Positions 8,683 through 16,986 of a stretch of DNA of 64,000 nt are shown here, piece by piece. This DNA is from Paenibacillus senegalimassiliensis. Lineage in GTDB: Bacteria > Bacillota > Bacilli > Paenibacillales > Paenibacillaceae. Both the position numbers and the translations under genes were made by a program. The stretch spans positions 64,501 to 128,500 of the forward strand of contig NZ_LN909041.1 in NCBI RefSeq assembly GCF_001486585.1, in the 5' to 3' direction. Each line of letters opens with the position of its first letter. Position 1 is the stretch's first letter. The notes below the pieces were generated by a model that worked only from the letters and a program-made list of their open reading frames with translations, made no database searches and was not told the DNA's origin.

Positions 8683-9684
8683 TTATACGTTACTATTACA
8701 GGAAGTAGTAACTTGATAGTGCCACACTGTCCCTATCTTCCGTTTGGTAACCTGGTGATGGGCTTCCAAATAATCCAGACACCCGATCAACTCCGACATG
8801 ACCATGGAGAAATCATTAACGTACAGTTCCTTATAGCATGCCACGGCTATCTCCACAGGTACGGAGATGCCATTTGCTATAAATTGCTGAATCCGGTGAA
8901 TACGCCGACGAATTCGTTGGAGTCGCAACCGGGCAAGTGCCGGAAGATCCGTGATAGGCTGTCCATGGCCGGGATAGGCTGTCATTCCACCCAGCTTCAT
9001 ACACTGTTCAAGCGAAGCCATGTATTGGACAAGCGTGCTCAGACGCTGTCCCATACGATTCGGTTCAATCATGGCATTGCTGGGCATGTGACGAATAAGC
9101 ATATCTCCACTGAACAGGAGCCGTTGTCTGTAATCAATAAACATGGCATGATCCGGGGAATGGCCCGGCGTTTCCAGCACAGACAACCCCGCGATATAGT
9201 CCCCACTGTGAATTGGATGAAGATTGTCGCTTGCCAAAGCGCTTAACCTCCTTCGCCCCGCTACCCTCATTCCCTCCACTGTACTTCTTCCCAGCTCTCC
9301 ACAGCCCATAGACTCGTAAAGCTCTTCAAAGAATGTCCATCTCATTGCCTGAAACTCCTGGTCCTTGTTCAAGCGATGGAAAGCTTCAGGATGGGCGTAC
9401 ACAGGAACTTTATCCTGGGATGTTATTCGACTAAGCAGCCCTATATGGTCTATGTGACTATGAGTCAGCACAATACAGGAAATATCGGAAACCGCAAAAC
9501 CTAGACGATGAAGACCTTGAACCAGACCATCCCAACATGACTCTGTATTGACCCCTGCATCCACCAGAATTAACGAATTGCCTCTCTGGATCAGATGCAG
9601 GTTGATGGTACGCATATCATAAGGAGCGGGTATTTGTATCGAATGTACCGTGGAAAGCTCTTCCAGCAGCAAAGCCACGCGCAT
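8683..9684 (-). CDS. Metallo-beta-lactamase-fold hydrolase, last gene of the cluster operon
   Basis: The two-metal site is complete: THSHIDHIG (HxHxDH), PGHSPDHAMF, FSGDML and YPGHG occur in order. About 90 C-terminal residues form a winged-helix-like extension, as in MBL-fold thioesterases or lactonases with a DUF-type tail. The open frame could start at a TTG (9699), but ATG 9684 or GTG 9678 behind AAAGGGTG is better placed. All of these lie inside the 3' end of acpS, so the two genes overlap by about 60-80 bp. As the last gene of the operon, release or hydrolysis of an ACP- or CoA-bound product is a likely role. That is inference: MBL-type thioesterases are known from type II polyketide pathways. 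Confidence 0.8.
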   Translation of the reverse strand: MRVALLLEELSTVHSIQIPAPYDMRTINLHLIQRGNSLILVDAGVNTESCWDGLVQGLHRLGFAVSDISCIVLTHSHIDHIGLLSRITSQDKVPVYAHPEAFHRLNKDQEFQAMRWTFFEELYESMGCGELGRSTVEGMRVAGRRRLSALASDNLHPIHSGDYIAGLSVLETPGHSPDHAMFIDYRQRLLFSGDMLIRHMPSNAMIEPNRMGQRLSTLVQYMASLEQCMKLGGMTAYPGHGQPITDLPALARLRLQRIRRRIHRIQQFIANGISVPVEIAVACYKELYVNDFSMVMSELIGCLDYLEAHHQVTKRKIGTVWHYQVTTSCNSNV

Positions 9685-10099
9685 CACCCTTTCGAGCAAA
9701 TGAGGTTATGGCATCCTCCATCTGTTCCAGAATCACTACTGCCGCTGCGGTATGCCGAGTATGCGTAATCGTGACATGTGAGCGTATCCGGGGTTGCCAG
9801 TTGCTCCAAATTTCCTGCAAGGAAGCAAGCTCCGGCTTCCCCGTACGACCGGCAATAATCTCAAGCTTATTAGGCATAATCTCTCCAGTTAACCCTGTTC
9901 CGAGGGCCTTGGAGGCCGCTTCCTTAGCAGCAACCCGCCCGGCAAGCCATTCAGCCTTGCGCCGTAGGGAGACGAATTGACGAAGCGCCTCCTGCTCACG
10001 TTCCGAGAGAACCATCTCCAGGAAGGAGTCCTCTTGCCTCAACAAAATATGCTTCATCCGATCAATCTCAACCAGGTCCAATCCGATTCCAATCATCAT
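9617..10099 (-). CDS. acpS: Holo-ACP synthase
   Basis: AcpS moves 4'-phosphopantetheine from CoA to the serine of acyl carrier proteins. The N-terminal MIGIGLDLVEIDR gives the metal-binding Asp, and WLAGRVAAKEAASKALGTG is the second signature. The recognised domain ends near residue 125 (AAVVILE), but the frame runs on for about 35 residues that overlap the start of the MBL gene. The tail may be a simple read-through of overlapping genes. A dedicated AcpS inside a cluster with two ACP genes suggests it activates both, or one the housekeeping enzyme handles poorly. Whether a housekeeping acpS exists elsewhere cannot be seen here. Confidence 0.93.
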   Translation of the reverse strand: MMIGIGLDLVEIDRMKHILLRQEDSFLEMVLSEREQEALRQFVSLRRKAEWLAGRVAAKEAASKALGTGLTGEIMPNKLEIIAGRTGKPELASLQEIWSNWQPRIRSHVTITHTRHTAAAVVILEQMEDAITSFARKGDARGFAAGRAFHGTFDTNTRSL

Positions 10100-10100
10100 C

Positions 10101-10574
10101 TCACCCTAACCCTTCCGGCAAGAAGAAGGTTAATTCCCCCTTGCCCAGCTTGGCCCCGGTCTGTCCGTTAATGAGAACAGCCTTCGTCGTATGATAATGT
10201 CCCACGCGCTCCTTCATCTGCACTAGAATATGAAGACTATCCCCGGGTCTGCCCGGGTTATAGAAGCGGAAGTCCTGCGTACGTACCAGATAACCGATTC
10301 GAGGCTCTGTAATCTCCGAGCCTTCCAGCGCAATCGACAGAAGCATACTGGCTTGTGCGGCCATTTCAATCATCAGCACGCCCGGAACGATGGGTTCCCC
10401 TGGGAAATGCCCGGCAAAATAAGGCTCATTGTAAGCCAGATGCTTCACGCATTCCAATTCCTTGCCGTCAAAGCGAAGCACCCGGTCGATGAACAGAAAC
10501 GGTGGGGCTTGCTTTAATATTTCTTGAGGTGTCTTCTCCAAGATATGAAGCTTCGGACTCTCTACAATATGCAT
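10101..10574 (-). CDS. FabZ-like 3-hydroxyacyl-ACP dehydratase
   Basis: This 157-residue hotdog-fold protein carries the FabZ active-site helix HFPGEPIVPGVLMIEMAAQ, with the catalytic His in HFPG and the Glu in the following helix. It would remove water from 3-hydroxyacyl-ACP to give the trans-2-enoyl chain, one step of a reducing elongation cycle. The ATG at 10574 is preferred, because the upstream ATG sits only one or two bases after the Shine-Dalgarno GGGAGG. The stop is two bases before the acpS start. In a cluster lacking an obvious enoyl reductase, repeated use of this enzyme would leave conjugated double bonds. Confidence 0.9.
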   Translation of the reverse strand: MHIVESPKLHILEKTPQEILKQAPPFLFIDRVLRFDGKELECVKHLAYNEPYFAGHFPGEPIVPGVLMIEMAAQASMLLSIALEGSEITEPRIGYLVRTQDFRFYNPGRPGDSLHILVQMKERVGHYHTTKAVLINGQTGAKLGKGELTFFLPEGLG

Positions 10575-10633
10575 TTCTCCCATGCCTCCCTGAAATTTAT
10601 TTTGTACTTGCGGGCATTGCCGATTCTACGAGA

Positions 10634-11446
10634 TCAAATGCCTACTTGCTTGAGACGTTGTGTAATTTCAGGATAGCGCAGGCAATCGGTTAGATAACGT
10701 TTCTCCTTCTCCAAATGCTCTTCCAGCGATGTATCAGCAGAGGTGTGCAACAGTTCCTTCATTCGCTCCACATTTCGGACCTCCCCGGTCAGAAAACGGC
10801 TGCACAAGGCATCAATACGTTCCAGCAGACCACTCCTCTTCTCAACCACCTCATGGAACAGGCCCCAATCAGCCACCTCTCTCGCCGTGAACAACCGGCC
10901 TGTTACTAGCAGGTCCATGCACCGGGACTGTCCGATGCACCGGGGCAAGAAATAACTTGCTCCCAGATCGGGCGTAAATCCCATATAATGAAAGTTCTCA
11001 ATCAGCTTGGTCTTCTCCTCAGCCAACCGATAATCGCAGGCAAGCATGATATTTAACCCGCCGCCATAAGCACATCCGTGAATACCGGCTACGGTCAGCT
11101 TGGGCGAATGGTAAATTTCCATTACAATTTGGTTCAGTACGTCAACCACATCGCCAAGCAGAGCAGCGCCCTGGGGATGAAGAGATAATTCAGTCAGTCC
11201 AGCAAGAGAAGGACCGACGGAGAAGCAGGAACGCAGTGTTGAGAGGAACACGATAATGGCACACTTCGGATTTGCACTCGCTGCCCGAATGGCTTGCAGC
11301 AACTGAGTCGCCATCTCCTTTTCGAGACTATTCCGGGTAGCTGGATGATTAAGCTCAATATAGAAGATACTCCCCGCTATACGGGTCCGTACAATCTCGG
11401 AAGAGATATCGGAAGCATCCTCCAGCGGTTCTACCATTTGCTTCAT
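10634..11446 (-). CDS. Enoyl-CoA hydratase/isomerase family protein, PaaG-like active site
   Basis: This is a 270-residue crotonase-fold protein. The oxyanion-hole region reads GCAYGGGLNIMLACDYRLA, and the second catalytic region reads GFTPDLGASYFLPR. The first Glu of true hydratases is replaced by Asn, while Asp is kept in the PDxGxSxxLPR motif. This is the pattern of PaaG-type isomerases, where the Asp shifts a double bond. The start overlaps the CrtI-like gene stop in ATGA. A plausible job is moving double bonds along an enoyl chain or rearranging the product; hydration is less likely. The substrate may be ACP-bound rather than CoA-bound. Confidence 0.85.
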   Translation of the reverse strand: MKQMVEPLEDASDISSEIVRTRIAGSIFYIELNHPATRNSLEKEMATQLLQAIRAASANPKCAIIVFLSTLRSCFSVGPSLAGLTELSLHPQGAALLGDVVDVLNQIVMEIYHSPKLTVAGIHGCAYGGGLNIMLACDYRLAEEKTKLIENFHYMGFTPDLGASYFLPRCIGQSRCMDLLVTGRLFTAREVADWGLFHEVVEKRSGLLERIDALCSRFLTGEVRNVERMKELLHTSADTSLEEHLEKEKRYLTDCLRYPEITQRLKQVGI

Positions 11447-12981
11447 ATCCGTTCACCCGCCCCCGCCATAAGCTGGGAGACCTCAGCTCCTCCGCCAGAC
11501 TCGTCCATAATCTTACGGAATAGCTTATAGCTGGAGAGCAAAGCGGAGACCACTCCACCGCCCGGGTCCGTCCAATGGCCGGACAGGTATAATCCACCGA
11601 TGGCCGTTCCATGCTGCGGACGTGAAGTCATCTGCTTCATGTTCTGCTCCCAGCCGTACGTAGCCCCCTGGCTATTATTGGTGAAGCGTTCCATCGTAAG
11701 CGGGGTGCCCGATTCCACAAAGTCAAGATGCTCTCCCAGTCCGGGAATTGCCTTTTCTGCCATGCGGATAAGGGCCTCCTGGTACTTCGGCTTCTCCTCC
11801 TTCCAGTCTGCACCTACATCATAGGGCACCAGTGTAGTTAAGATGGCCGTATGTTTCCCCGCAGGAGCCAGCCCCGGGTCGGCTAAAGTAGGGCATGATA
11901 TGGCCAGGCCTCCTAAGCCGCCCACGCCAGTCTGCTTCAGATGGCGATGCTTCTCATAAATCTGCGAATAATCATAATGATTGTAGATGAAGGTCTCATG
12001 CGCCAGTCCGTAATTCTCCAGTGGCAGGTCGGTTCCGATAAACACCTCAAATGCCGACATGGAGACCGTCATATCTGCCAGACGCTTCACATACCGGGAA
12101 GGGAAGTGCTCGGCGCCAACAAGATCGTGCACCATCTTCTTCAAGTCACCATTGCATACAACAATAGGTGCCTCCACAAATTCTCCGGTGCCCAATTCGA
12201 CCCCCTTGACCTGCTTGTCTTCTACAACGATGCGCTTTACTTCATTCCTGAGACATACTTCGCCGCCACAATCCTGGATACGCTGGACAAAGGCATCCGC
12301 CAACTCCTGAAAGCTACCCTTCAGATAATAAATCTCTTCATTAAAATAGCTCATAATGGCGTAAGCGAAATACAGCGCACTCCCCAAGGTTGGCGGAGCC
12401 CCGTAATAGCTCCACAGCGCGGCAAATGTATACACCGCCTTCTCATCGGTCAAATGCTGGCGAATCAGCTCATCGAAGGTCATGTACCTGTATTTCATAA
12501 TGGTCTGGTTAGACATGACATGGAAGGGGTCACGCGCATGCAGCAGTTCAATCGTGGCATGATAAATTTGCTGCATATCCTGAATCAGCGCCGCGAGCCC
12601 GGCCCGCTGCTGCGGGAAGAGTTGGCTGTAGGTTTCGAGAAGCCCCTGAGCCCCACGGGATACGGTAAAACGGTGCTCGGGATAAATCGCTGTAAATACA
12701 TCTGGCAGTTGAACGAACGGCAGCTTATTGCCTAGTCCCGCCTTACAGAGAAGGTCATGAAGCAAGCCATGCTCGTTAGCTCCGGCGACGATTCGCACAG
12801 CAGCATCAAATGTATATTGACGTCTTCGGAAGGAATGCGCGTAACCTCCCGCATAATAATGACGCTCGGCGACAAGTACGGAATAGCCCTGCTGCGCCAA
12901 ATAGGTGGCAGCTCCCAGGCCACCCATGCCTGCCCCAATGACAATAACATCATAACGGTCCTTCTTCGGTCGACGAGCCAT
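11443..12981 (-). CDS. CrtI/CrtISO-like FAD-dependent oxidoreductase (first of two)
   Basis: The 512-residue flavoprotein has an N-terminal dinucleotide-binding motif (VIVIGAGMGGLGAATYLAQQ) and the phytoene-desaturase family C-terminal motif GLYLSGHWTDPGGGV. Closest relatives by pattern are carotenoid desaturases/isomerases and retinol saturases, which add or remove hydrogen or isomerise long polyenes. There is no phytoene synthase or prenyl synthase in the window, so a carotenoid substrate is unlikely. It is distinct from the second copy at 18473-19990. The genes around it build an acyl chain, so dehydrogenation or cis/trans isomerisation of an acyl polyene is the natural suggestion. Confidence 0.88.
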   Translation of the reverse strand: MARRPKKDRYDVIVIGAGMGGLGAATYLAQQGYSVLVAERHYYAGGYAHSFRRRQYTFDAAVRIVAGANEHGLLHDLLCKAGLGNKLPFVQLPDVFTAIYPEHRFTVSRGAQGLLETYSQLFPQQRAGLAALIQDMQQIYHATIELLHARDPFHVMSNQTIMKYRYMTFDELIRQHLTDEKAVYTFAALWSYYGAPPTLGSALYFAYAIMSYFNEEIYYLKGSFQELADAFVQRIQDCGGEVCLRNEVKRIVVEDKQVKGVELGTGEFVEAPIVVCNGDLKKMVHDLVGAEHFPSRYVKRLADMTVSMSAFEVFIGTDLPLENYGLAHETFIYNHYDYSQIYEKHRHLKQTGVGGLGGLAISCPTLADPGLAPAGKHTAILTTLVPYDVGADWKEEKPKYQEALIRMAEKAIPGLGEHLDFVESGTPLTMERFTNNSQGATYGWEQNMKQMTSRPQHGTAIGGLYLSGHWTDPGGGVVSALLSSYKLFRKIMDESGGGAEVSQLMAGAGERI

Positions 12982-13011
12982 TGCAGTTCACCTCTTCTCC
13001 TAGGTATATGT

Positions 13012-13773
13012 TTATTCGCTCATACACTCCACTTGCTGCTTGACCTTGCCAAGAATTTCGGCTGCAAGCGCGCCGTCAATCGCCCTATGATCAAAGACCA
13101 GACTCAGCTTCATCATGGGGCGAATGGTTATCTGTCCGTCAATCACCACAGGTCTCTGCTCTGCTGTTCCCATGCCGAAGCACAGTGTGTTGGAGATGAT
13201 GGGATAGAAAGCCTGAACGGGCTGCTGGCCCAACGATGAAATGGCAAATGTCCCTTGCATCTGATTCCGCTTTGACAGATTGCCCATCGCCAGACGATAC
13301 ACCCACTGACCTAGCCAAACAGGCAAGGACTGCAGCAACCTCACCCCCCTGAGTTCCTGGAGCTCTTCCACCTCACTTTGGCTGAAATAATCGATCGTCC
13401 CCTGTATTTCGTCGACCTGCTTCTGATCCGACTCCGAGATGACGCCCGACATCACAATCTGCTCGCCATTCACTCGCTTGTTAATCATGAATTTGGCAGT
13501 AATCTCAGGGAAGACAGCCAGTTTGGGCTGAATCCCCCCCTTCAACGAGACATTAGCCCTCGGATAATCACGAAGCACCTTGGAAATCCCCTCAATCAGG
13601 AAAGCAACATATCCTATCCGCTGCCCTCGCTCCTTCCACTTCTCCTTACGCTCCAGCAACTGGCTTATATCTACCTCCGTGTCCAGCGCTACAGCCTTAA
13701 ACTGAGAAGCATACATCAGGTAATGATAGGTGTGCCTTCTCAGTCCGGGGAGCGGAACAATTTGGGCTTTCAT
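13012..13773 (-). CDS. 2-oxoacid dehydrogenase E2-type acyltransferase (tetronate Agg4-like)
   Basis: This is a stand-alone catalytic domain of the dihydrolipoamide acyltransferase family, without lipoyl or E3-binding domains. The active-site motif LVFDHRAIDGALAAEIL holds the His and Asp used for acyl transfer. Stand-alone E2-type enzymes next to FkbH, ACP and KASIII are known from tetronate clusters, where they acetylate the tetronate hydroxymethyl group before elimination. The ATG at 13773 begins one base after the ACP stop (TGAAATG); an upstream in-frame start would overlap the ACP gene. The agglomerin partner (an alpha/beta-hydrolase-type dehydratase) is not seen, so the acyl group may stay on or be removed by another enzyme. 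Confidence 0.85.
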   Translation of the reverse strand: MKAQIVPLPGLRRHTYHYLMYASQFKAVALDTEVDISQLLERKEKWKERGQRIGYVAFLIEGISKVLRDYPRANVSLKGGIQPKLAVFPEITAKFMINKRVNGEQIVMSGVISESDQKQVDEIQGTIDYFSQSEVEELQELRGVRLLQSLPVWLGQWVYRLAMGNLSKRNQMQGTFAISSLGQQPVQAFYPIISNTLCFGMGTAEQRPVVIDGQITIRPMMKLSLVFDHRAIDGALAAEILGKVKQQVECMSE

Positions 13774-13774
13774 T

Positions 13775-14020
13775 TCACCCGGCCTCATGGATGGCTTCCC
13801 CGTTCGCACCGGTCAGCAAGTCTCTCAGGCTCTTCGCCTTCATGACCTGTTCTACCTGAAGCCTGACGCCCAGCTCTGATTCCAAATGCAGCATCAACCG
13901 CACCGCATTCACAGAATCCCAATCCTCAAGCTCCTCCAGCAAGGTATCCTCTTGCAATTCCTCTGCCTCCAAATCCATCACTTCGGCGACAACCTGCTTC
14001 AACGCAGCCAGTTCAATCAT
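13775..14020 (-). CDS. Acyl carrier protein, tetronate-type (glyceryl-ACP)
   Basis: An 81-residue acidic four-helix protein. The phosphopantetheine serine lies in EDWDSVNAVRLM, close to DSL/DSV motifs of stand-alone ACPs that partner FkbH proteins. The start overlaps the fkbH-like stop by four bases (ATGA), and the acyltransferase gene follows directly, so the three are made together. Its likely cargo is the glyceryl group made from 1,3-bisphosphoglycerate. It differs clearly from the second ACP in the cluster (20071-20361), which suggests separate roles for the C3 unit and the growing chain. Confidence 0.9.
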   Translation of the reverse strand: MIELAALKQVVAEVMDLEAEELQEDTLLEELEDWDSVNAVRLMLHLESELGVRLQVEQVMKAKSLRDLLTGANGEAIHEAG

Positions 14021-15921
14021 GGATGGACCGCCTCCTTCTCTGTCTTCATCTGAATCCAGGGTACTGCTTGTGGAATTACATCAAGGTGATGAACATAACG
14101 CTGCAACGGTCGATCAGAATCGGGCTGTGGCTGGGTAGGTACAAAGCCGTGCTGTACGTAGAAATCCTTCACGATTACATTCTTGGCGGTCGGGATATAG
14201 TCGCCGTACACTTGCTTGACCCCTGCTTCCTTGGCCTGCCCCAGCACATAACGCAGAACAGCGGTCTCAATCTGCCGAGAGAAGACACGGCAACTCATCA
14301 TAAAATTATCTATCCTCCAGCTATCTGGCGATTTCTCAAGGACAACACAGCCAATCAATCCGTAATCGCCAAAGCGATCCTGCGACTGAAAGCCAAATAC
14401 CCAATACGCATCGTTCTCTTGCAGTGCAGCTACCTCCGACTCCTGCAACCGACGGGTGGTCATATTAAATTGATTGGTCCGCAGGGTAAGTTGCGCAAGC
14501 CGTGGCAAATTGAAGGAATCGGCCGGCAGCAGGTTCACCTGCAAATCCAAAGAATGCAAATAATCTTCGATTCCCTGGCTGGACTCCTTCAACAACTCAC
14601 GCTCCGCTTCTTTCCGATATTGATCGGTTCGCTTCCTGTCGGAAGCGGTCAGCTTCACGGTGTTAAACCAACCGCTAGACAACAGCGTCTCTTCATAATA
14701 GGAGGGGTCTTTATCCAGTTCAGGGACAATTACCATAGGCAGCGCTTCTCTGATCTGATTACGCTCGAACGGGTTATCATCCACAAATACGAGACTATCC
14801 AGCCCCACGTTTAACGCTTTGGCGATGAACCGGATATTCTCTGACTTCGGCTCCCAGTTAGCACGAATAAGTGTAATATCATCCAGGGTAAGCTGCATCG
14901 CCGGGTGCTGCTCGAACATCTGCCTAACGACGGCCTCTTCATTTTTGCTGCATATCGTAAGAAGAACTCCCTGATTCTTCAATTGCTTCAACCGCTTCTG
15001 GAAAAGAACGAAGGCCTTGCCAGGCGCATCATTTCCCAACTGTACACCATCCACGCCATCATCTCCGACGATACCGCCCCAGAGGGTATTGTCTAAATCA
15101 AGCACCAGCACTTTTTTGGTCATACCCACGTAGTTTCTGGCGATCTTTGCTGCTTCCGCAGCGAATCCGAACAATACCTCAGAGGTAAAATAAAAGCTGC
15201 CATATACAGCCAGTCGGGCATCTTGAAGCTTGGTAGTCTCATGCTCCTGAAGCAATACTTCCGTATCCAGGGTAATAACCTGACTCCACGTATCCGACAA
15301 CTGGAGAAGACCCATATTGAAGGCACGCCAGATTTGGCTAAGCCTGGCCTTCGTCTTGTAATCAATCTTGGTATTGTACAGGTTAGGGGACATTGGAATG
15401 GTATGAAGGGCGATGAGTCCCGTAGCCTGTTGATGGTATATCTCCATAAGCTGCCCGAGTTGCTTCAGCTTCCGCTGACAAGCCTCCTCCAGGTCCTCGA
15501 TTTCCCAATCTTTCGGCAACTCATCAAGTACGATATGCTCGTCCAGCAAGCATATCGTAAGTTGTGGGGAATGCTGATAGAGGCCGCTATTCGCGTGAAT
15601 CAGCTCATAGACGTACTGGTTAAATCCGGCCAGATAAGTATAGGGCCAGATTCCCTCACACAATAGCAACGGACGAAGCATTAAGGGGAAGGACTCTACG
15701 GTGAAATTACTCAGCACAGCTAACCTAAGGGGCTGGACAGAACCCTCCCCGGAGGATTGCCAGGCTTCCGCAGACACACTCTTCAACGAATAACCTACCT
15801 TCTCCGTGAACACAGAATCATAATGCATTCGTATCGCTTGCACGATAAGGTCGCGGTTCTCACCCAGTGTCCCTTCCTTCCTCCAACGACGGATTTGCGG
15901 CAATACCTCCTGCTCATCCAT
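14017..15921 (-). CDS. FkbH-like HAD-superfamily glyceryl-ACP synthase
   Basis: The 634-residue protein has an N-terminal SGNH-like region, then a HAD domain with VLVLDLDNTLWGGIVG near residue 270 and VFVDDNPFERNQ near residue 370, and a C-terminal GNAT-like region (FGDYGLIGC, SCRVFSRQIE). FkbH enzymes dephosphorylate 1,3-bisphosphoglycerate while loading a glyceryl group on an ACP. The size matches the tetronate type rather than the shorter FkbH of methoxymalonate pathways. The ATG at 15921 overlaps the KASIII stop by eight bases; the longer frame to 15978 would run deep into that gene. This enzyme is the main reason for proposing a tetronate or other glycerate-derived end group. Confidence 0.93.
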   Translation of the reverse strand: MDEQEVLPQIRRWRKEGTLGENRDLIVQAIRMHYDSVFTEKVGYSLKSVSAEAWQSSGEGSVQPLRLAVLSNFTVESFPLMLRPLLLCEGIWPYTYLAGFNQYVYELIHANSGLYQHSPQLTICLLDEHIVLDELPKDWEIEDLEEACQRKLKQLGQLMEIYHQQATGLIALHTIPMSPNLYNTKIDYKTKARLSQIWRAFNMGLLQLSDTWSQVITLDTEVLLQEHETTKLQDARLAVYGSFYFTSEVLFGFAAEAAKIARNYVGMTKKVLVLDLDNTLWGGIVGDDGVDGVQLGNDAPGKAFVLFQKRLKQLKNQGVLLTICSKNEEAVVRQMFEQHPAMQLTLDDITLIRANWEPKSENIRFIAKALNVGLDSLVFVDDNPFERNQIREALPMVIVPELDKDPSYYEETLLSSGWFNTVKLTASDRKRTDQYRKEAERELLKESSQGIEDYLHSLDLQVNLLPADSFNLPRLAQLTLRTNQFNMTTRRLQESEVAALQENDAYWVFGFQSQDRFGDYGLIGCVVLEKSPDSWRIDNFMMSCRVFSRQIETAVLRYVLGQAKEAGVKQVYGDYIPTAKNVIVKDFYVQHGFVPTQPQPDSDRPLQRYVHHLDVIPQAVPWIQMKTEKEAVHP

Positions 15922-16954
15922 AAGCCACGTCCTCTCTGACGAGAGCCATGCCCGTCTTGATCCACTTCGAGGACTCAATAGCGATGCAGACCGCCCTCTC
16001 CCCTGGCTTCATCTGCTCCATCAACCGTTCAAGCTGCAGGTACGGCAGGGCATTGCCGTTATTCCCCGTTTCCGCTACACAGCTAATGGATTTGGCCGCA
16101 TCCAGACCCAGCGATTCTTCAATCCGTCTGGTCATATGACCGCCCAATTGCGGAGGTAGATAGTGCTCCACCTCATCCAGCGGACAATTCAGCTCATTCA
16201 GCAGTTCCTCCAGCATCTCCTTAGCCATCACGGGAACATCCTGCTCAATGGCCTTATAATCTTCCTTCGCCGACTGAATTTTCTTTCCGTCGCCTGAGCT
16301 CTGCTGGGTCCCGAACCAATTCATCATTTGGCCGGGAGCCCGATCCAATCCCTCAAATCGGTTAACGATGTAGGAAATGCCGATCCCGGAGCGCTTCGGG
16401 TCATTGGTCAAAATTGCCGCCCCGGCTCCGTCGCCGAACAAAGCCAAATTGATGAGTTCCGAGGAACGCATCTTCTTGAAGTCACGCTGGAAATCCATAT
16501 ATTTGTTGCATACATCCCCGCCAATAACCAGGCCCGTGGTGAAGCTGCCCGTACCCAGGAACCGGTACGCGACCTCCAGACCCTGAATAGCCCCGGAGCA
16601 GCCGGATTGAATCTCATAGGTGGGAATCCGGTTCATTCCCAGCCGGTCTGCTACCAAATTTACCGTCGCTGGCATCAAATGATCCGGCGTGGCCGTAGAC
16701 ATGACGATAAAGTCAATATCCTTCGGCGTTAAGCCAGCCTGCTCCATGGCTCTCTGCGCCGCTGTGGAAGCCAAGTCACTCAGCTCATACTTCACGTTCT
16801 TCTCATCCAGATCAACAGCGAAGTAACGTGTCTTGGTCCCGATCATAAAATCGATCCAATCTTCTCTCAGGGCAAATACCTCTTCCATCTTCGAATTCGT
16901 TACGGCTTCGCCCGGCAATGAAGTTCCCACTCCTATAAGCTTTACGGATTGCAC
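15914..16954 (-). CDS. KASIII (FabH)-like synthase, tetronate type
   Basis: A 346-residue thiolase-fold enzyme. The nucleophile Cys is present in IQSGCSGAIQG, and the Asn motif is present as ETGNNGNALP. The His motif of FabH (PHQAN) is changed to LPPQLGGHM, so the usual catalytic His is replaced by Pro, with another His five residues on. In tetronate clusters a KASIII homologue next to FkbH joins glyceryl-ACP to a beta-ketoacyl thioester, forming both C-C and C-O bonds; RkD is the named example. The start is GTG, eight bases after AAAGGAGG. Operon position next to FkbH and ACP supports this role over chain initiation. Confidence 0.88.
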   Translation of the reverse strand: MQSVKLIGVGTSLPGEAVTNSKMEEVFALREDWIDFMIGTKTRYFAVDLDEKNVKYELSDLASTAAQRAMEQAGLTPKDIDFIVMSTATPDHLMPATVNLVADRLGMNRIPTYEIQSGCSGAIQGLEVAYRFLGTGSFTTGLVIGGDVCNKYMDFQRDFKKMRSSELINLALFGDGAGAAILTNDPKRSGIGISYIVNRFEGLDRAPGQMMNWFGTQQSSGDGKKIQSAKEDYKAIEQDVPVMAKEMLEELLNELNCPLDEVEHYLPPQLGGHMTRRIEESLGLDAAKSISCVAETGNNGNALPYLQLERLMEQMKPGERAVCIAIESSKWIKTGMALVREDVAYG

Positions 16955-16986
16955 AGGATTCCCCTCCTTTGTCCTTTGATCACATA

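Noticed and set aside
11941..12735. 264-residue plus-strand frame opposite the CrtI-like gene
   Set aside because: It lies wholly within a gene with clear FAD motifs and has no independent signals.
14017..15921. FkbH as part of a methoxymalonyl-ACP extender pathway
   Set aside because: The acyl-CoA dehydrogenase, 3-hydroxyacyl dehydrogenase and O-methyltransferase of that pathway are absent, and the protein is longer, as in tetronate pathways.
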